64,000 nt of DNA. Origin: Heterostelium album PN500 (lineage: Eukaryota; Evosea; Eumycetozoa; Acytosteliales; Acytosteliaceae). The notes under the pieces are model-generated. The model searched no databases and was not told the origin of the DNA. It saw only the letters and a list, made by a program, of their open reading frames with translations. The DNA lies in contig NW_008805089.1 in assembly GCF_000004825.1 (NCBI RefSeq), forward strand, positions 62,001-126,000, in the 5' to 3' direction. This document shows positions 24,801 to 36,203 of the stretch, piece by piece. The position numbers were made by a program, and so were the translations under genes. Positions within the stretch are counted from its first letter, which is position 1; each line of letters begins with the position of its first letter.

Positions 24801-25152
24801 GTTGTTGCTGTTTCCAGTGAGAATTGACAATGAAATTCGTGGTACTCTTGGAGAAGAGTTCTTTAATAAATTACTACTACTATTTGATCTACTACTACTT
24901 TTTATATTATTATTATTATTACTATTACAATTGATATCTGTGTGCTCAGTTGATGTTAATGGTGCTGTTGTTGAGTCACTAGATATCTCTTCTATATCAT
25001 AGGGTAAATTGGTTAGATCTAATGTTTTATCTATTTTCTTTTGATTGTTTTTTATGACAGTTGTTGTTGTTGTTGTGATGATGATGATGATGTTGATTGT
25101 TGTTTGAGAGGCTGTACAGATCGACTGGAGTTTCAACAATTTGATCTCCCAT
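21827..25152 (-). CDS. RabGAP (TBC domain) protein with C-terminal coiled coil
   Basis: Main exons are 25152-22730 and 22653-21827 (donor GTAAGT, acceptor TATATAG, phase 1), about 1080 residues. The first ~570 residues are Ser, Thr, Asn, Gln and Pro-rich. The TBC domain follows with W-E-E-W-S, then an R-finger motif I-D-V-D-I-Q-R-S-F and a Q-finger G-Y-C-Q-G-I-S-F; the loop between domain halves holds a low-complexity insert. The exon-2 part (F-A-S-P-W-F-M-T-A-F, V-R-I-L-D) completes the domain, and a ~110-residue coiled coil (E-L-K-K-K-L-H-K-S-E-E-C) ends it. It should be a Rab GTPase-activating protein. The start is uncertain: the only good ATG (25152, M-G-D-Q-I-V-E-T-P) is in a different frame from the rest, which has no early ATG of its own. 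A very short unrecognised intron or a sequence error in the CAT/CAA triplet tract near 25050-25100 would explain this. Confidence 0.8.
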
Positions 25153-25163
25153 TGTAATAACAA

Positions 25164-27330
25164 TTGTTTTTAAATTTCTAAATAGAATAAATAATTATTA
25201 ATATAATTTGTTGTTGTTGTTGTTGTTGTTGTTTTAAATATTATATTATATAGATTTTAGAGTATTTTTGATGGTTGTTATTTAGATATATTTTAATCTC
25301 TTTAGTATATAGAATTATAATTGATAATGAATGATTTCAAAATTGTAATATGTTGTTCCGAAGAGTTAGTTGGTGCGCAATTAACTGTACTGAGATATTA
25401 GACAAGCCGTTTTTATCACACGGTGACTATTAATATTTATTTATAAAGTATGGAACAAGTGAAATAATATGGCCAATATCTGACATCATAACATAACACA
25501 GCATACGAATAAAAGATAGATAATAATTATAATAATAAACAAATCCAAATCAACCAGTTGTTGTTGTTGCGATACCATTAAAAAAAAAAACCATCAAAAG
25601 AAATAAGATAGACAAAGGAGACAATCGTATGGATAACAATGATGATGATGATAAAGTCGTAACAATGAACCGGTAATCATATAACATCTAGATATATATA
25701 GATATGAGATAATAGTGTCGTTGCTCCACTGCTACCACACGCACCCGAAAACGCGTTTGCAATTTTACCAATAAAATTCAATTGAAAATGATATAATAAT
25801 GATATAAAATAGATAATGTAATGTTTGCCTATTTTCTTATTTTTATTACAAACTTACCAAACTATTATTTTTGATTAAACATATATAAAATTAATATACA
25901 AATAAATGTGAAAATGAAACCAACCAAATAATAATAATTATTATTATGATTATTACAATGAATGGCACTACCAATAAAAAATATTATTATTTGTTTGACT
26001 TTTTTCTTTTTGTTGTTTTATTTCAAAATATTTATATACATTATATAATTCAAATTAACATATTATTTGTTTGCTTTGTATTGGTTATTTTCTACAACTC
26101 ACTATTGATTTCAGTGTTAGGAGTGAGGTGGAGTAGCATGTTTCCATTTGCTTTTTGTAATTACACTCTTCTTATCACTACTCCTCTTGTTTTTTTTGTT
26201 TTTTTAATTTATATACAACTATTCAATATAAATTGATTATATACATGTATGATTAATCAATTTTGTTGCTGTTGTTGTTGTTAATAATAGATACCCTAAT
26301 AATGATGTTGATGATACATACTAATGATTGAAACTGATTGTTATTGTTATTTAGCAAAGCAACAACATAAACCACCTCCTTAATCTTTCACCATTAAAAA
26401 AAAAACAAGCAAACAAAAGAAATAAATAGGTGGTTCTTTCACTAATTATATGTGTTGTTTTTTTATTTTTATTTTTATTTCTATCCATGGTGTTAAAGTG
26501 TGTGTTTATACACTAAATATGTGTTTTTTGTAAAACTTACTTTTTCCTCTGACAAACTTACAAACTCTTTGTTTGTTGAAGTCGATGATTTTATTGTTGT
26601 TCTTTTACAGGAAATTCCACATGGTATCTGTTGTGTGCTTATTATATTTACCGATTGTTGTAGGTACCTACCTTTTTTGATATTATTGGAATTATTTAAT
26701 ACTACTACTTTGCTGCTGTTGCTGCTGCTGTTTTGCTGTTCACCTACTACCACTGCTATATGTATTTACTATTAATACACCGACATCCTGCTGATATATA
26801 TATAAAAATATATTTATAAAAATATTATCTTTTGAAAAAAAAAAAATGTAAATAAAATCAAAATAATTCATTTCTTTAAAGAAAAACAAAATGAAAAAAA
26901 TGAAAACGCCCAGGGTTTTGGTGTAATTACTGTTCAGATTTGTTCGTTAATTTAAGTTTTTTATTAATTAAATTTAAAACACTTTGTCTTTAACATATTA
27001 AGATGGTCGTAATTTATTTGATATGATATAGAACTAAACATAGTTATCAACTTGGTGGTACAACTTACTAAATCAATCTGTTGTTCTCGATTTGAAATGT
27101 TTTGCTGCACTCTTTGGCTTTAAGGCATTCTATAGTCCTAACTCTACAAACATATATATGTCATAGATTGGTTGATATATACATACCAAAATATTTTCTT
27201 TTAAACGATGAAATGGTAAAATTCGATAGAATTTTTTGCAGTTTAATTTTTAAAACCAACCACCTTGCACAAAAACAATGATTAAAATTTTATTTTTTTT
27301 TAATCTTTTGTAATATATATATGTTTGAAA
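25164..27330. other. 2.2-kb divergent intergenic region, no gene seen
   Basis: This lies between two divergently transcribed genes, the TBC gene (-) and the BTB gene (+), so it holds both promoters. A GTT microsatellite lies at about 25208-25232, and a CTG-rich patch near 26705-26740. An acceptor-like TATTTAG on the minus strand just upstream of the TBC start hints at a 5' untranslated intron there. The frames around 25946-26236 and 26493-26775 are repeat-driven and not convincing as genes. Confidence 0.5.
25208..25232. repeat. GTT/AAC trinucleotide microsatellite
   Basis: About eight GTT units lie just upstream of the TBC gene, in its presumed 5' leader or intron on the minus strand. Confidence 0.7.
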
Positions 27331-28511
27331 ATGAATAGTAATAGTCTTGATGAAAATAGTAATAATAATAATGTTTTAAGCAAAAGTACAGGATCGACGA
27401 CTAATACTCTAAGTAATAGTACAAACAACTTTATTGCACAGAATAACAATGCAAACTATGGTGATTGGGTAAAGTTGAATGTCGGTGGAACCATCATACA
27501 AACAACGATCACCACACTCCGAAAAGATAAAGACAGTATGTTAAACCTTATGTTTAACAAGGAGTACGGTTGGAATCATTGTCGTGATGAGAATGGATGT
27601 ATCTTGATCGATGCCGATCCACGTTACTTCCTTGTCATTCTAAACTATCTGCGTCATGGTGATCTCATCGTAGAACCAAACTTGAACTACTATGGTGTTT
27701 GGTCATTAGCTAAATACTTTCAACTCAAAGCAATTGTAGATTATCTTGAAATTGAAGGTATGTCAACTCTTTTTTTTTGCTGCTGAACAAAACAAACAAG
27801 CTAACTAAAATGTTTTTAGAAAATGATGCAACTAGTTGGTTAACTCTTTTAGAGGATAATGTAGTTTCACCGGATTTAGATATTACTAAATGGGTTATCA
27901 ATAGAGAATGCACAAATTCAAGCTTTGAAGTGGAGGACGGCAGATTTAAATTCCAGAATCGTGCGTATCTCATTACACGCGATCAATACAACCCTGAGGA
28001 GGGTGAGATTCGCTTGACTGGAACTTGGTGTCGTTCGACCAACGACGATTTCTTCCAGCTTGCGACACGAAGCGATGGTCTACACCAAGGTCCGCCCTAC
28101 TACGAGATACAGAGTGGACTCGAGTTTAACTATTGTCGAGGTGTTGCATCGATTGTTGGTCGTGGTGGATTGTTGCCATCGGGTGCCATCAAGATAAAGA
28201 AGCAATCAGAGTTTTCATTCCCAGCGAATGTACCGGTTCACTTTGAGGTGTGTGACAACGGCACCAACGTATCGTTCACTCTCTGGGAATCGATTACAAA
28301 GACTTCGATCTCCATTGAGACGACATGCACCAACAGCTCACTCATCAACTACATCGTGTTCCACAATCGTGAGAAGACAGGTGCCAATCATTGCTCGTAC
28401 CTCTCAAACGTTAGAATTCAACGATGGGCAAGACCAACACCGAGACGTAGCAAAACAAAGAAGTTACTTAAAAAGATGAATCAAATATCACCACCAGGTG
28501 TTGTTCCATAA
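27331..28511 (+). CDS. KCTD-like BTB/T1-domain protein
   Basis: Exons 27331-27757 and 27820-28511 (62-bp intron, GTATGT...TTTTTAG, phase 1) give 372 residues. An Asn/Ser-rich lead of ~45 residues precedes a T1-type BTB domain: W-V-K-L-N-V-G-G-T, then D-A-D-P-R-Y-F and I-L-N-Y-L-R-H-G. These are the hallmark motifs of potassium-channel tetramerisation (KCTD) proteins. No channel membrane segments follow. Instead there is a ~200-residue beta-rich domain with W-V-I-N-R-E-C, L-T-G-T-W-C-R-S and F-H-N-R-E-K-T, and a basic C-terminus. Such proteins usually form oligomers and serve as Cullin-3 adaptors (family knowledge; not shown here). An ATG at 27321 opens a six-codon upstream frame that overlaps the start and could dampen translation. 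Confidence 0.85.
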
Positions 28512-28665
28512 ATATAATAATAATAATAATAATAATAATAACTCAATCATAAAAGAATTTGTACAAATCATCATATATATAATATAATAATAATTAATAA
28601 AACAACAGTTTTGTTTATTCTAAAAAATAGATCGACTTTTTTTAAAATATTTACTACTCCTATGA

Positions 28666-29351
28666 TTAATCTAAATTAAACCATTCAGCTGCTGAGCCAG
28701 GATAGTTGATTGAATTACCATAGCCTGCTGCTCTAAACATATCGACTGCCATCTCTGATCTCTTTCCTTTCAAACAATAAAATATAATATTATCTAATAA
28801 AACAAACTGTTTGTTAGTATATTACTAATTAGTAAGTTGATAAAAGTACTACAGTTTATTACCTGTCTTTTGAATCTTTGGTATATTGAATGCATCTTGG
28901 AAATCATCTTCTGTCATCTCTAATGCTGCTGGTAATATACCCACTATTAATAGAAATAGTATCAAACCAATTAGTCGATCAATTCATCTATTATATTTCA
29001 TATGTTTAGATATTTCGTACATGGTAAATGTAGTGCTGATTCGATTACACCTGTTTGTTCGACTTCGGTAGGATTTCTAACATCGATAAGAATGTATGGT
29101 TTATTGATTTGATCTCTATTATCTTTGATTAATTGTTCTAATTCTCGTTTGTTAATGATATCATTCTTTTGAAAATCAAATGAAATGCTCTTATTCGATG
29201 TAGACATATTTCTAAAGCTAAAACATCGTGTTGTTTGCAGTGTTGCGTTGAATCTCTGTTGTTGTATATAACATCTGCTTATATTCAAATGATAACTATT
29301 ATTAGTTATATAATTTTGGAATGATTTATTTAATCTTATTAACTTTAACAT
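28666..29351 (-). CDS. Mitochondrial single-domain rhodanese-like protein
   Basis: Three exons (29351-29021, 28943-28863, 28793-28666) give 179 residues, with both junctions in phase 1. The first ~60 residues are rich in Arg, Asn and Gln with almost no acidic residues, as in a mitochondrial presequence. One rhodanese domain follows: Y-I-L-I-D-V-R-N-P-T-E-V, H-L-P, and the active-site loop F-Y-C-L-K-G-K-R-S with Cys144. The C-terminal Y-P-G-S-A-A-E-W is typical of small thiosulfate sulfurtransferases (TSTD type). It likely transfers sulfane sulfur in the mitochondrial matrix. It converges with the BTB gene, whose stop is ~155 bp away. Confidence 0.87.
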
Positions 29352-29550
29352 TGATGATAAACAACAAAAAAAAATAAAAATGAAAATTACAAAAAGAAGT
29401 AACTTTTTTTTTTTTTCAAAATTTTTTCAATGTCAGCATTTAAAATAATAAATAGTAAAGATGAAAGGATAATTTAAATAAATTAAAACAAAATAAATCT
29501 TTAAAAAATGAATCTATAGATAATTCAAACTTTCCGATTCTAAAAATTTT

Positions 29551-29572
29551 GACTTACCGCATCCGGTAAGTC
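29551..29572. repeat. Perfect 9-bp hairpin beside the tRNA gene
   Basis: GACTTACCG (29551-29559) pairs with CGGTAAGTC (29564-29572) around CATC. It sits 15 bp past the 3' end of the minus-strand tRNA. It is GC-richer than its surroundings. It may be a processing or termination structure, or the footprint of an old insertion. Confidence 0.6.
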
Positions 29573-29587
29573 ATATTTTTAATAAAT

Positions 29588-29657
29588 GCGTTGTCCGGGA
29601 ATCGAACCCGGGTCTCCTGCTTGGAAGGCAAGAATTCTGCCACTAGACCAACAACGC
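29588..29657 (-). tRNA. tRNA-Gly (anticodon UCC)
   Basis: Read on the minus strand, the acceptor arms GCGTTGT and ACAACGC pair over 7 bp. The D arm contains TGGTCTAGTGG (box A). The anticodon loop is CTTCCAA, giving anticodon UCC for glycine. The T arm is CCGGG-TTCGATT-CCCGG (box B). Length is 70 nt without CCA, and no intron is present. Confidence 0.96.
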
Positions 29658-29935
29658 GTTTTTTGTGAGGTTTCAAAAATTTTTGTTGATCACCATCGTA
29701 TATTTTTTCCTATTTTTTTTTTTCCTTTCTATTTGTGGATCTTTATTTATCAACAAAAACATCGTCAATCAAAAAATTGTATTGAAATTCTCCTTTAACC
29801 TAAAAATGATATTAAGAAAAAAATTAAAAAAAACTATGGAAAGAACTTTGAATGAGAAAAGTCCACCAAATCTTGTATTTTTGGTAATTTTTGTTTTTTT
29901 TTATATCTTTTTAGTTGATAAAAAAAACCATTAAA

Positions 29936-32020
29936 ATGGAAAAAGATGTAAAGCTACAGGTACTGAGACAAAGACATCTTTTCAAAAAAATTCTTTCTTT
30001 TATATCACAAAACAGTAGATCATATCTCATCAATCTCAATCACATTAGCAGAATCCACCAAAATGTTACCCGGTTCCCAGTGTTTCGTTTTCATTGCCAC
30101 TACAATGATATCATTAGTGTAGAGTGGATCATTCGTAACAAATACTATACACTTTTCTTTGAGAAGATCAAGAGAAATGAGTATCTCTACCTGAACAGGG
30201 GCACTCTCATTACGATACTCCAGGACACATACCTTACCGGTTCACTTGCGATTTTCAACGTAATCTTCCAACGTTTTCACTATTGGTTTAAAGAGGACCG
30301 CTCTGGCCTACTAGATGTACTGCTCACCAGTGGATCGATCGAAGTTATCCAAATGATGATCGTCGACCAGGGAATCCAGCCATCAGCCAACTCCATTCTC
30401 TTCCTTCTGCAACGTGCCAATACCGACGTACTCAAAGCTGTGATAAAGTGTCACAAATTAGAGTTTTGGAAGAGCATACTATCGACACGTGTTGACCACA
30501 CCCATATTCTTCAGGTCATCTACACAAAAGCAGCCAACAATCTAGAGTTGATACGATTCTTTTTCGCACATCTATGGCCACTGTTTCTAATCAACAAGAA
30601 GGAGTCAGAGGTCAGTGCAATCTACACAAAGATGTTTAGTGATATCATCGAACTGAAGGATCCGGTACTACTCAAGGTGATGTCCGAGGAATTTAAGGTT
30701 CCATTTTCGTCGAGTATATACAGAAGCTACTACTTTAACCAATTGTTTCTATGTCAATTCGATTCAAACTTTTATGAAATGACAATCTATCTGTTCAAAT
30801 CAAATCTGAATGAATATGAATACAATCGGTTGAACATTGACAATCAAAACCAGCAGCAGCAACATTCCAAGCATGAAATCTACGAAAAGCTTGTCAAGAT
30901 TGCAAATATTGTCTATCCAGATGCAATTATTCCTGCGACCTATAATGATACGCGAGTAAATACGTTCAGTGAAAGCAAAGCGACAACAGCAACAACAAAC
31001 CAATACAACTCATATGTACATTACAATTCAAAGATTGAATATGGTAATTTTTGGACGGTGGACGAATACAGTTTGGATATGAATGACAATCAACTCGATC
31101 AATTCATTAGCAAATACTATGATGTACCACTCAAAGTGTTTTATCCAGAGGATGACATACAACTACCTATTATCAAGACAATGAAAAAGGTAGATTTGGT
31201 TGGCAACTCTTCAATCTTTATTTGTGCATGTGCCAACGGTTTGATCAACATTGTCAAATACATGATGGAATGTCAGATATTGGAACGTGGCGATCTTGGC
31301 GATGGCATGGCCATTGCATTCTACTTTAAACGATACAATATTCTTAGCTATCTACTCTACCAACACAAAGTGAATTGCGATGTAAAGATACTGGAAGCAA
31401 TTGGAATCGCCGGTGATATCGACGGTTTCAATTGTTTCTTTAATAACGAGCAGCACCAAAATCAAACCGAGACCAACAAAGAGGATATAGTATCAAACAA
31501 AATCAGTCTGTCCGGCTACGAAATGGCAAAGATGATCATGAAAGCAGCGATCTATGGCAGAAGCCAGTTCTTGGAGCACGTATTCAAGTGTCGTCTGGTT
31601 GACCGTCACCAATTCGCAATGATATTGGAGGCGGCATCGAATCATCAGAAATGGAATGTCTTTTCAAAGTGCATCGACATACTCGCCGAGCAATTCGACG
31701 ATCGCGATGGCAATACAATCAGAGATCGACTGGAGAGTGCCGCTCGAATCTGCTTGGAACAAGGCAACATCGAAATGTTCCACAAACTCCGCGAGAAATA
31801 CAACTACGTTCCCATCATCGATAGTCAAACACTGACGATGCTACTCACGAAATGCTCAATACCTATTCTCTATTACCTCTACGACACCGTACCTGGATTC
31901 CGATTGAACAAAAAACTTTTGAAAGATTGTTTCAAAAAAACGGTCGACTTTGCAAAGAATCAAGACATCACTGATTATTATAATCACGTAATGAATGATT
32001 CAAATAATAATAATATATAA
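29936..32020 (+). CDS. Unidentified 694-residue protein, ankyrin-like helical repeats
   Basis: A single exon from the ATG at 29936, which has a good AAA context. It starts F-K-K-I-L-S-F-I-S-Q and then R-I-H-Q-N-V-T-R-F-P-V-F, a layout seen in a large dictyostelid family whose members begin with an F-box-like helix and continue with degenerate ankyrin-like repeats. Repeated ~35-residue helical pairs are visible, for example G-S-I-E-V-I-Q-M-M-I, N-L-E-L-I-R-F-F-F and G-L-I-N-I-V-K-Y-M-M-E-C, but canonical T-P-L-H ankyrin cores are absent. There is no signal peptide or membrane span. No function can be assigned. It starts ~280 bp from the tRNA gene, on the opposite strand. An acceptor-like TTTTTAG at 29908-29914 hints at a 5' untranslated intron. 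Confidence 0.75.
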   Translation: MEKDVKLQVLRQRHLFKKILSFISQNSRSYLINLNHISRIHQNVTRFPVFRFHCHYNDIISVEWIIRNKYYTLFFEKIKRNEYLYLNRGTLITILQDTYLTGSLAIFNVIFQRFHYWFKEDRSGLLDVLLTSGSIEVIQMMIVDQGIQPSANSILFLLQRANTDVLKAVIKCHKLEFWKSILSTRVDHTHILQVIYTKAANNLELIRFFFAHLWPLFLINKKESEVSAIYTKMFSDIIELKDPVLLKVMSEEFKVPFSSSIYRSYYFNQLFLCQFDSNFYEMTIYLFKSNLNEYEYNRLNIDNQNQQQQHSKHEIYEKLVKIANIVYPDAIIPATYNDTRVNTFSESKATTATTNQYNSYVHYNSKIEYGNFWTVDEYSLDMNDNQLDQFISKYYDVPLKVFYPEDDIQLPIIKTMKKVDLVGNSSIFICACANGLINIVKYMMECQILERGDLGDGMAIAFYFKRYNILSYLLYQHKVNCDVKILEAIGIAGDIDGFNCFFNNEQHQNQTETNKEDIVSNKISLSGYEMAKMIMKAAIYGRSQFLEHVFKCRLVDRHQFAMILEAASNHQKWNVFSKCIDILAEQFDDRDGNTIRDRLESAARICLEQGNIEMFHKLREKYNYVPIIDSQTLTMLLTKCSIPILYYLYDTVPGFRLNKKLLKDCFKKTVDFAKNQDITDYYNHVMNDSNNNNI

Positions 32021-32480
32021 ACGAAACGAAATGAAATGGGGGGAGGGGGATGTAATAATAAAAATTAATTAAAAAAAAAAAAAAAACAATGAAATTAAAA
32101 AAAAAAATAATTAAATTCAATTGAACTAAATCAGGTAAGAATGGTAAATTCTAACCCCCATTTTTTTTTTTTTTTTGCTCAGACACAATTCACACTTCAC
32201 ATTAATAATATAATAATAATAAATAAATTAATATTATTAATTTACAAAAAATAAATAAACAAACATACATTGAAATCAAACAAAATACAATCTACTAATT
32301 AAATTATTTTTTATTTATATATATTTATTATATATATTATTTTTTTTATAACCATTTCTAGATTTTTTTTTTAATTCAAACAAAGTTTTATATTTTTTTA
32401 AGATTGCATTTTACAACTTTTTTATTTTATTTTTTACATTCAATTTTATTAGTTTATTAGAATTAGTGTAAATTTTGGTG
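32021..32480. other. Intergenic, no gene seen
   Basis: AT-rich spacer between plus-strand genes, with a G-rich patch (GGGGGGAGGGGGA) just after the upstream stop near 32038-32050 and long A and T runs. The last ~100 bp is the likely promoter of the ChAPs gene. Confidence 0.5.
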
Positions 32481-35054
32481 ATGGGCGAATATATTTTAAA
32501 TATTCAAGAAAAAGTGGAAGCTGCTTTCGAAGAGGTGTTGGCAGCGAGACAGAGAGCATTACCTAGCTTCACTGGTTTAGGACCACCAGATCTAGTTGTG
32601 CTGATTAAAGCATACGAACCACCTAGATTCGTACCTGGACTTAAACCTCAAAAGTTCTCATCTTTTCACTGGGTGAGCGGAGTAGATTCAAGTTCGGCAT
32701 CTTCAATTGCCGTCTATCTTGGTACACTCGTAGAGAATCAAGAAAAGTCAGCGTTTGGTAGAGGAAACTATAGAATAGATGGTTGTCATTTCTGTGCGTA
32801 CAATGCATTCCTAAAGATGGATCTACACGTGGAGATTGGAATCAATAACTCTACACCAAGCGTATATAGTATCGGAGCGAACGGCGAGAGAAACACCGTC
32901 GAAGAATCATTCTGGAAGGAAACCTATCTATCGTCGATGTTGAGAGCGATTACACCGCCACCAGCATTCCTCAGACCACTCAAGATACTTCCCGCCTTTA
33001 AGAGTGCCAATGATGAAGCAAACTTTTTGAAACTGTGTCAACAACACTTTTGGCAGGGAAGAAAGCTGGGTGGATTCGATGGTGAGTTTGTCGATCGTCA
33101 ATTGCAACCGACACTCGATGGCAATGAGACAGTCGACAGCGTTGGCTATGAAGCATTCGAGACCGATGACAGCAACAACCTCTTGGTCATCACACTTTGC
33201 AACTACTTTATTGAGAGAAATAGATATGAGCCAATGCGTTCATTCTTTGATGAGTTCAGAAAGACAGAGCCATCTGTCGCATCGGTTGTCGCCCATGCAC
33301 ATAGTCTCATGGGTGAGCATCAAGAAGCCATCAACACTCTGAATGAGGCACTCAAATCACAGCCAAACTCTACTTCTCTTTTGATGGCATTGGCAGACAC
33401 CTACCTCTCTTTGGCAAAGAAAGATCCTACAAACAATCAAAACCAAGAATCTCTTTTGTTGGCACTCAAGTCTATTTTGAAATCGATTTCGATCAAACCA
33501 ATGTTGGTCAGAGGTTGGAAGATTGCCTCCAAGGTTCTGGCTCAACTCGGTCTAGTCGAATGGTCACTCATTGTCTTGAACAATGCGCCATTCCTGAGAA
33601 GCGACACATTGGTCGATCGAATTGGAAAGAGTAAATACCAGCGTGTGACACCACCTCCACTTCACCCCAACATGGTAACGGTTCTGGAGGATGAGGAAAT
33701 AGAGTTTGATGAGGAACCGGGTGACGAACAACTCAAGCATCTCACCTCACTTCAGTTGGCCGGTGAATCTGCAGAGATCTTTTCAATGTTGGTTTCAATG
33801 TACCGAAAGATTGGATGGTCTGCGTTGAACGACAAGAAATCAAAGATCTTGGATCAACTTGCACTGGCAGTCCGTTCCAGACAAAGAAATGAAAGCAATT
33901 CACAACAACCAACAAAGACTACTACCACAACAACAACTCAGCAAATACCTACCAACACCAAAGATGGTCACAACACAAGCTCACCAGTCAATAGAATTCA
34001 AGCTACAGAGAATACTGAAGCTACCAACACGGATGGTTCGGATTCACACGCGCAAATTGAAGAATCCAATGCTCCCAAGGAAGGTCTGTGGCATGAAGAA
34101 GATGTGACATCCGAAGGCAGTGACATTGAAGATGATTCACATCAACAAGAGGATTCAAAGAAAGATGACACCGTTCCAGTGGATTTGGGATCGGAAACAA
34201 CAACAGAATCACCGTCACCATCCAATCAATTGCAAGAGTTGCAACAACCACTCGCTGCTCTGCCAAGACAGAGAATCGAGAGAGTCAAGTTTGATGAAAA
34301 CAAATTAAATCTCGATGACCTGAAAGATGTTATGGAGTCTTTTATTGACAACTTTGGTTTAGAGTCTACAAAGGAATTGGAGAGAAGAGACTATCACAAT
34401 GTACAACTAGGCAATTTCTCTGCAAGACTACCGGCAATCGAAATTCACAGAAACATAGAGTTGGCTTTCCACGCATTGTTCCAAGACGTTAAAGCATTCC
34501 AAACCTGGCGAGAGGAGGAAGAGGTTAGAAAAGCTGCCTTGGATATAAATCACCTCTCAATGAAACAAATTAATGCAACAAGATCATTCGCCGATTGGAT
34601 AAGATTAGGTCAACTTTCCATTCGCTTGGGTGATCCAACTGAAGCTGAAAAACTATTCAAAATGACAACTCACGACCGATTCCATCCAAAACCAACCGCA
34701 GGCTTAATTAGAATTTTTGAAAGTGTTGGAGATATTAGAAGTTGTTTGATGTCATCTTCAACTTTATCAAAGTACTATAGTGAAAAAATGAAAGTTATAG
34801 AGGTATGTAGAAAAAACAAACAAATATGATAAAAGAAATTTTTGTATTAATCTATTTTATTTTTTTATTATTATTATTATTTTTTCTAACTTTAGATAAA
34901 TCCAACCGTTGAAAAGTCAATTTTAAATTTAATAGCTGTTTTTGGTTTACAAAAAGTTAGAACAATTCATGCTAGTATTCCAGAACTAAATCCTATAATT
35001 GGTGGACTCTATTTGGATTCTGTGAAGTGGCGTTCATTCGGATTTGATAAATAA
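32481..35054 (+). CDS. ChAPs-family protein (Chs5-Arf1 binding, exomer-like)
   Basis: Exons 32481-34802 and 34896-35054 (donor GTATGT, phase 0) give 826 residues. The N-terminal half has the ChAPs/Bud7-Bch1 blocks: G-L-G-P-P-D-L-V, W-V-S-G-V-D-S-S-S-A-S-S-I-A, C-A-Y-N-A-F-L-K-M-D, then E-R-N-T-V-E-E-S-F-W-K-E-T. TPR-like helices follow (~260-390). A Thr/Gln/acidic linker (~470-600) precedes a second helical part and a conserved C-terminus ending I-H-A-S-I-P-E-L, L-D-S-V-K-W and G-F-D-K. In yeast, ChAPs with Chs5 form exomer, an Arf1-dependent coat that carries selected cargo from the trans-Golgi to the plasma membrane. Whether exomer works the same way in amoebae is inference. Confidence 0.83.
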
Positions 35055-35249
35055 ATAAATAAATAATAAACAAATCTTTTTAATAAAACCCAAATCAAAA
35101 AAAAAAATTTTATGTTTCCAAATAGTCATGTAACCAGGTTAATAAATATTCTTTGATTTTGTATTTTGGGATCTGATTGTTCAACCGAAAAAAAAATAAA
35201 TAAAACCCCCCGTCACACCAATCTTTCACCATTTTCACCACCTTGCAAG

Positions 35250-35303
35250 TGAAAAAGGGGAAAACCACTCGTAGTGATCACAATTTTGGTGAAACCCCTT
35301 TCA
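35250..35303. repeat. Imperfect inverted repeat
   Basis: TGAAAAAGGGGAAAACCA (35250-35267) pairs imperfectly with TGGTGAAACCCCTTTCA (35287-35303). The short loop contains the palindrome GTGATCAC. This is among the GC-richer spots of the intergenic region. Confidence 0.5.
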
Positions 35304-36171
35304 GGAGTGATATTAGAAAAAAATAAAATCAATTTAAAAAAAATCTATTAAAATGCAAAAAAAAACACTATAAATTTACAACAAACTCATAATTTTCCTC
35401 AAAAATATTTATTTTCATCAAAATAACAAGGTAATTATAATTTTTACAAAAATGATCTTTATAAAACCATTGTTTTTTTTTTTTTCATACCCCACAAACC
35501 ATAGTATTTCTTTTGTCTAAAACCGTGGGAAGGTTTAAAAAATCAAAAAAAAAAAAAATCAAAATCCAAGCACAAAAAGTGACACCCACCTATCAAAATG
35601 CATGATAAGATGCAAACATGTCAAACTTTGTGTTTTCCCCCTTTTTTTTTGTTTTGCAAGCAATCTGCAAGATTTTGTTTTGCCAAAATAGTTACAAAAA
35701 AGGGCTTCGATGGTTTGCAGAGTTGTTTAATGTTCGATTTTGCATTGTGTTTTAATTTATCTGAAATATAAACACCTTCAATTCACACACCAAAAAAGAA
35801 CTGAATTTTTTTAAAACTAATACACAAAAATATAAATACATAAAAACTTTATTTGACAAACACAGAATTACGTTTCTTTTTTTTATTGTATTTTTTTTGT
35901 GAAAAAAAATCCACTTCGCCAAGTAGGTTTTATTACTTATAATTAATTTTATTTAAAATTTATTTTTATTTTTATTTTATGTTTATTTTTTTTTTTTACC
36001 TATCCCAATTCATAAGGTTCACCACCCCAAAAAATAATTCATTTCACTTTATTTGTTATTATCATTAAATTATCTTATCTATTCACACACTCAATCAAAT
36101 ATTTAGATCTTCAATAATTATATCTTTAACTATTGTATTAAAATTCAAGTTCATAACTATTATATTATTAT

Positions 36172-36178
<7 letters not shown>

Positions 36179-36203
<25 letters not shown>
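36179..36203. repeat. TA dinucleotide microsatellite
   Basis: About twelve TA units lie in the ATPase upstream region. Confidence 0.85.

Noticed and set aside
24406-25002. Long open frame on the plus strand over the RabGAP gene
   Set aside because: It is the antisense of triplet repeats encoding Asn, Ser and Thr; the Leu/Val-rich product has no motif.
25946-26775. Open frames between the RabGAP and BTB genes
   Set aside because: Hydrophobic, T-rich or CTG-repeat-driven; overlapping frames exist on both strands and none has conserved motifs.
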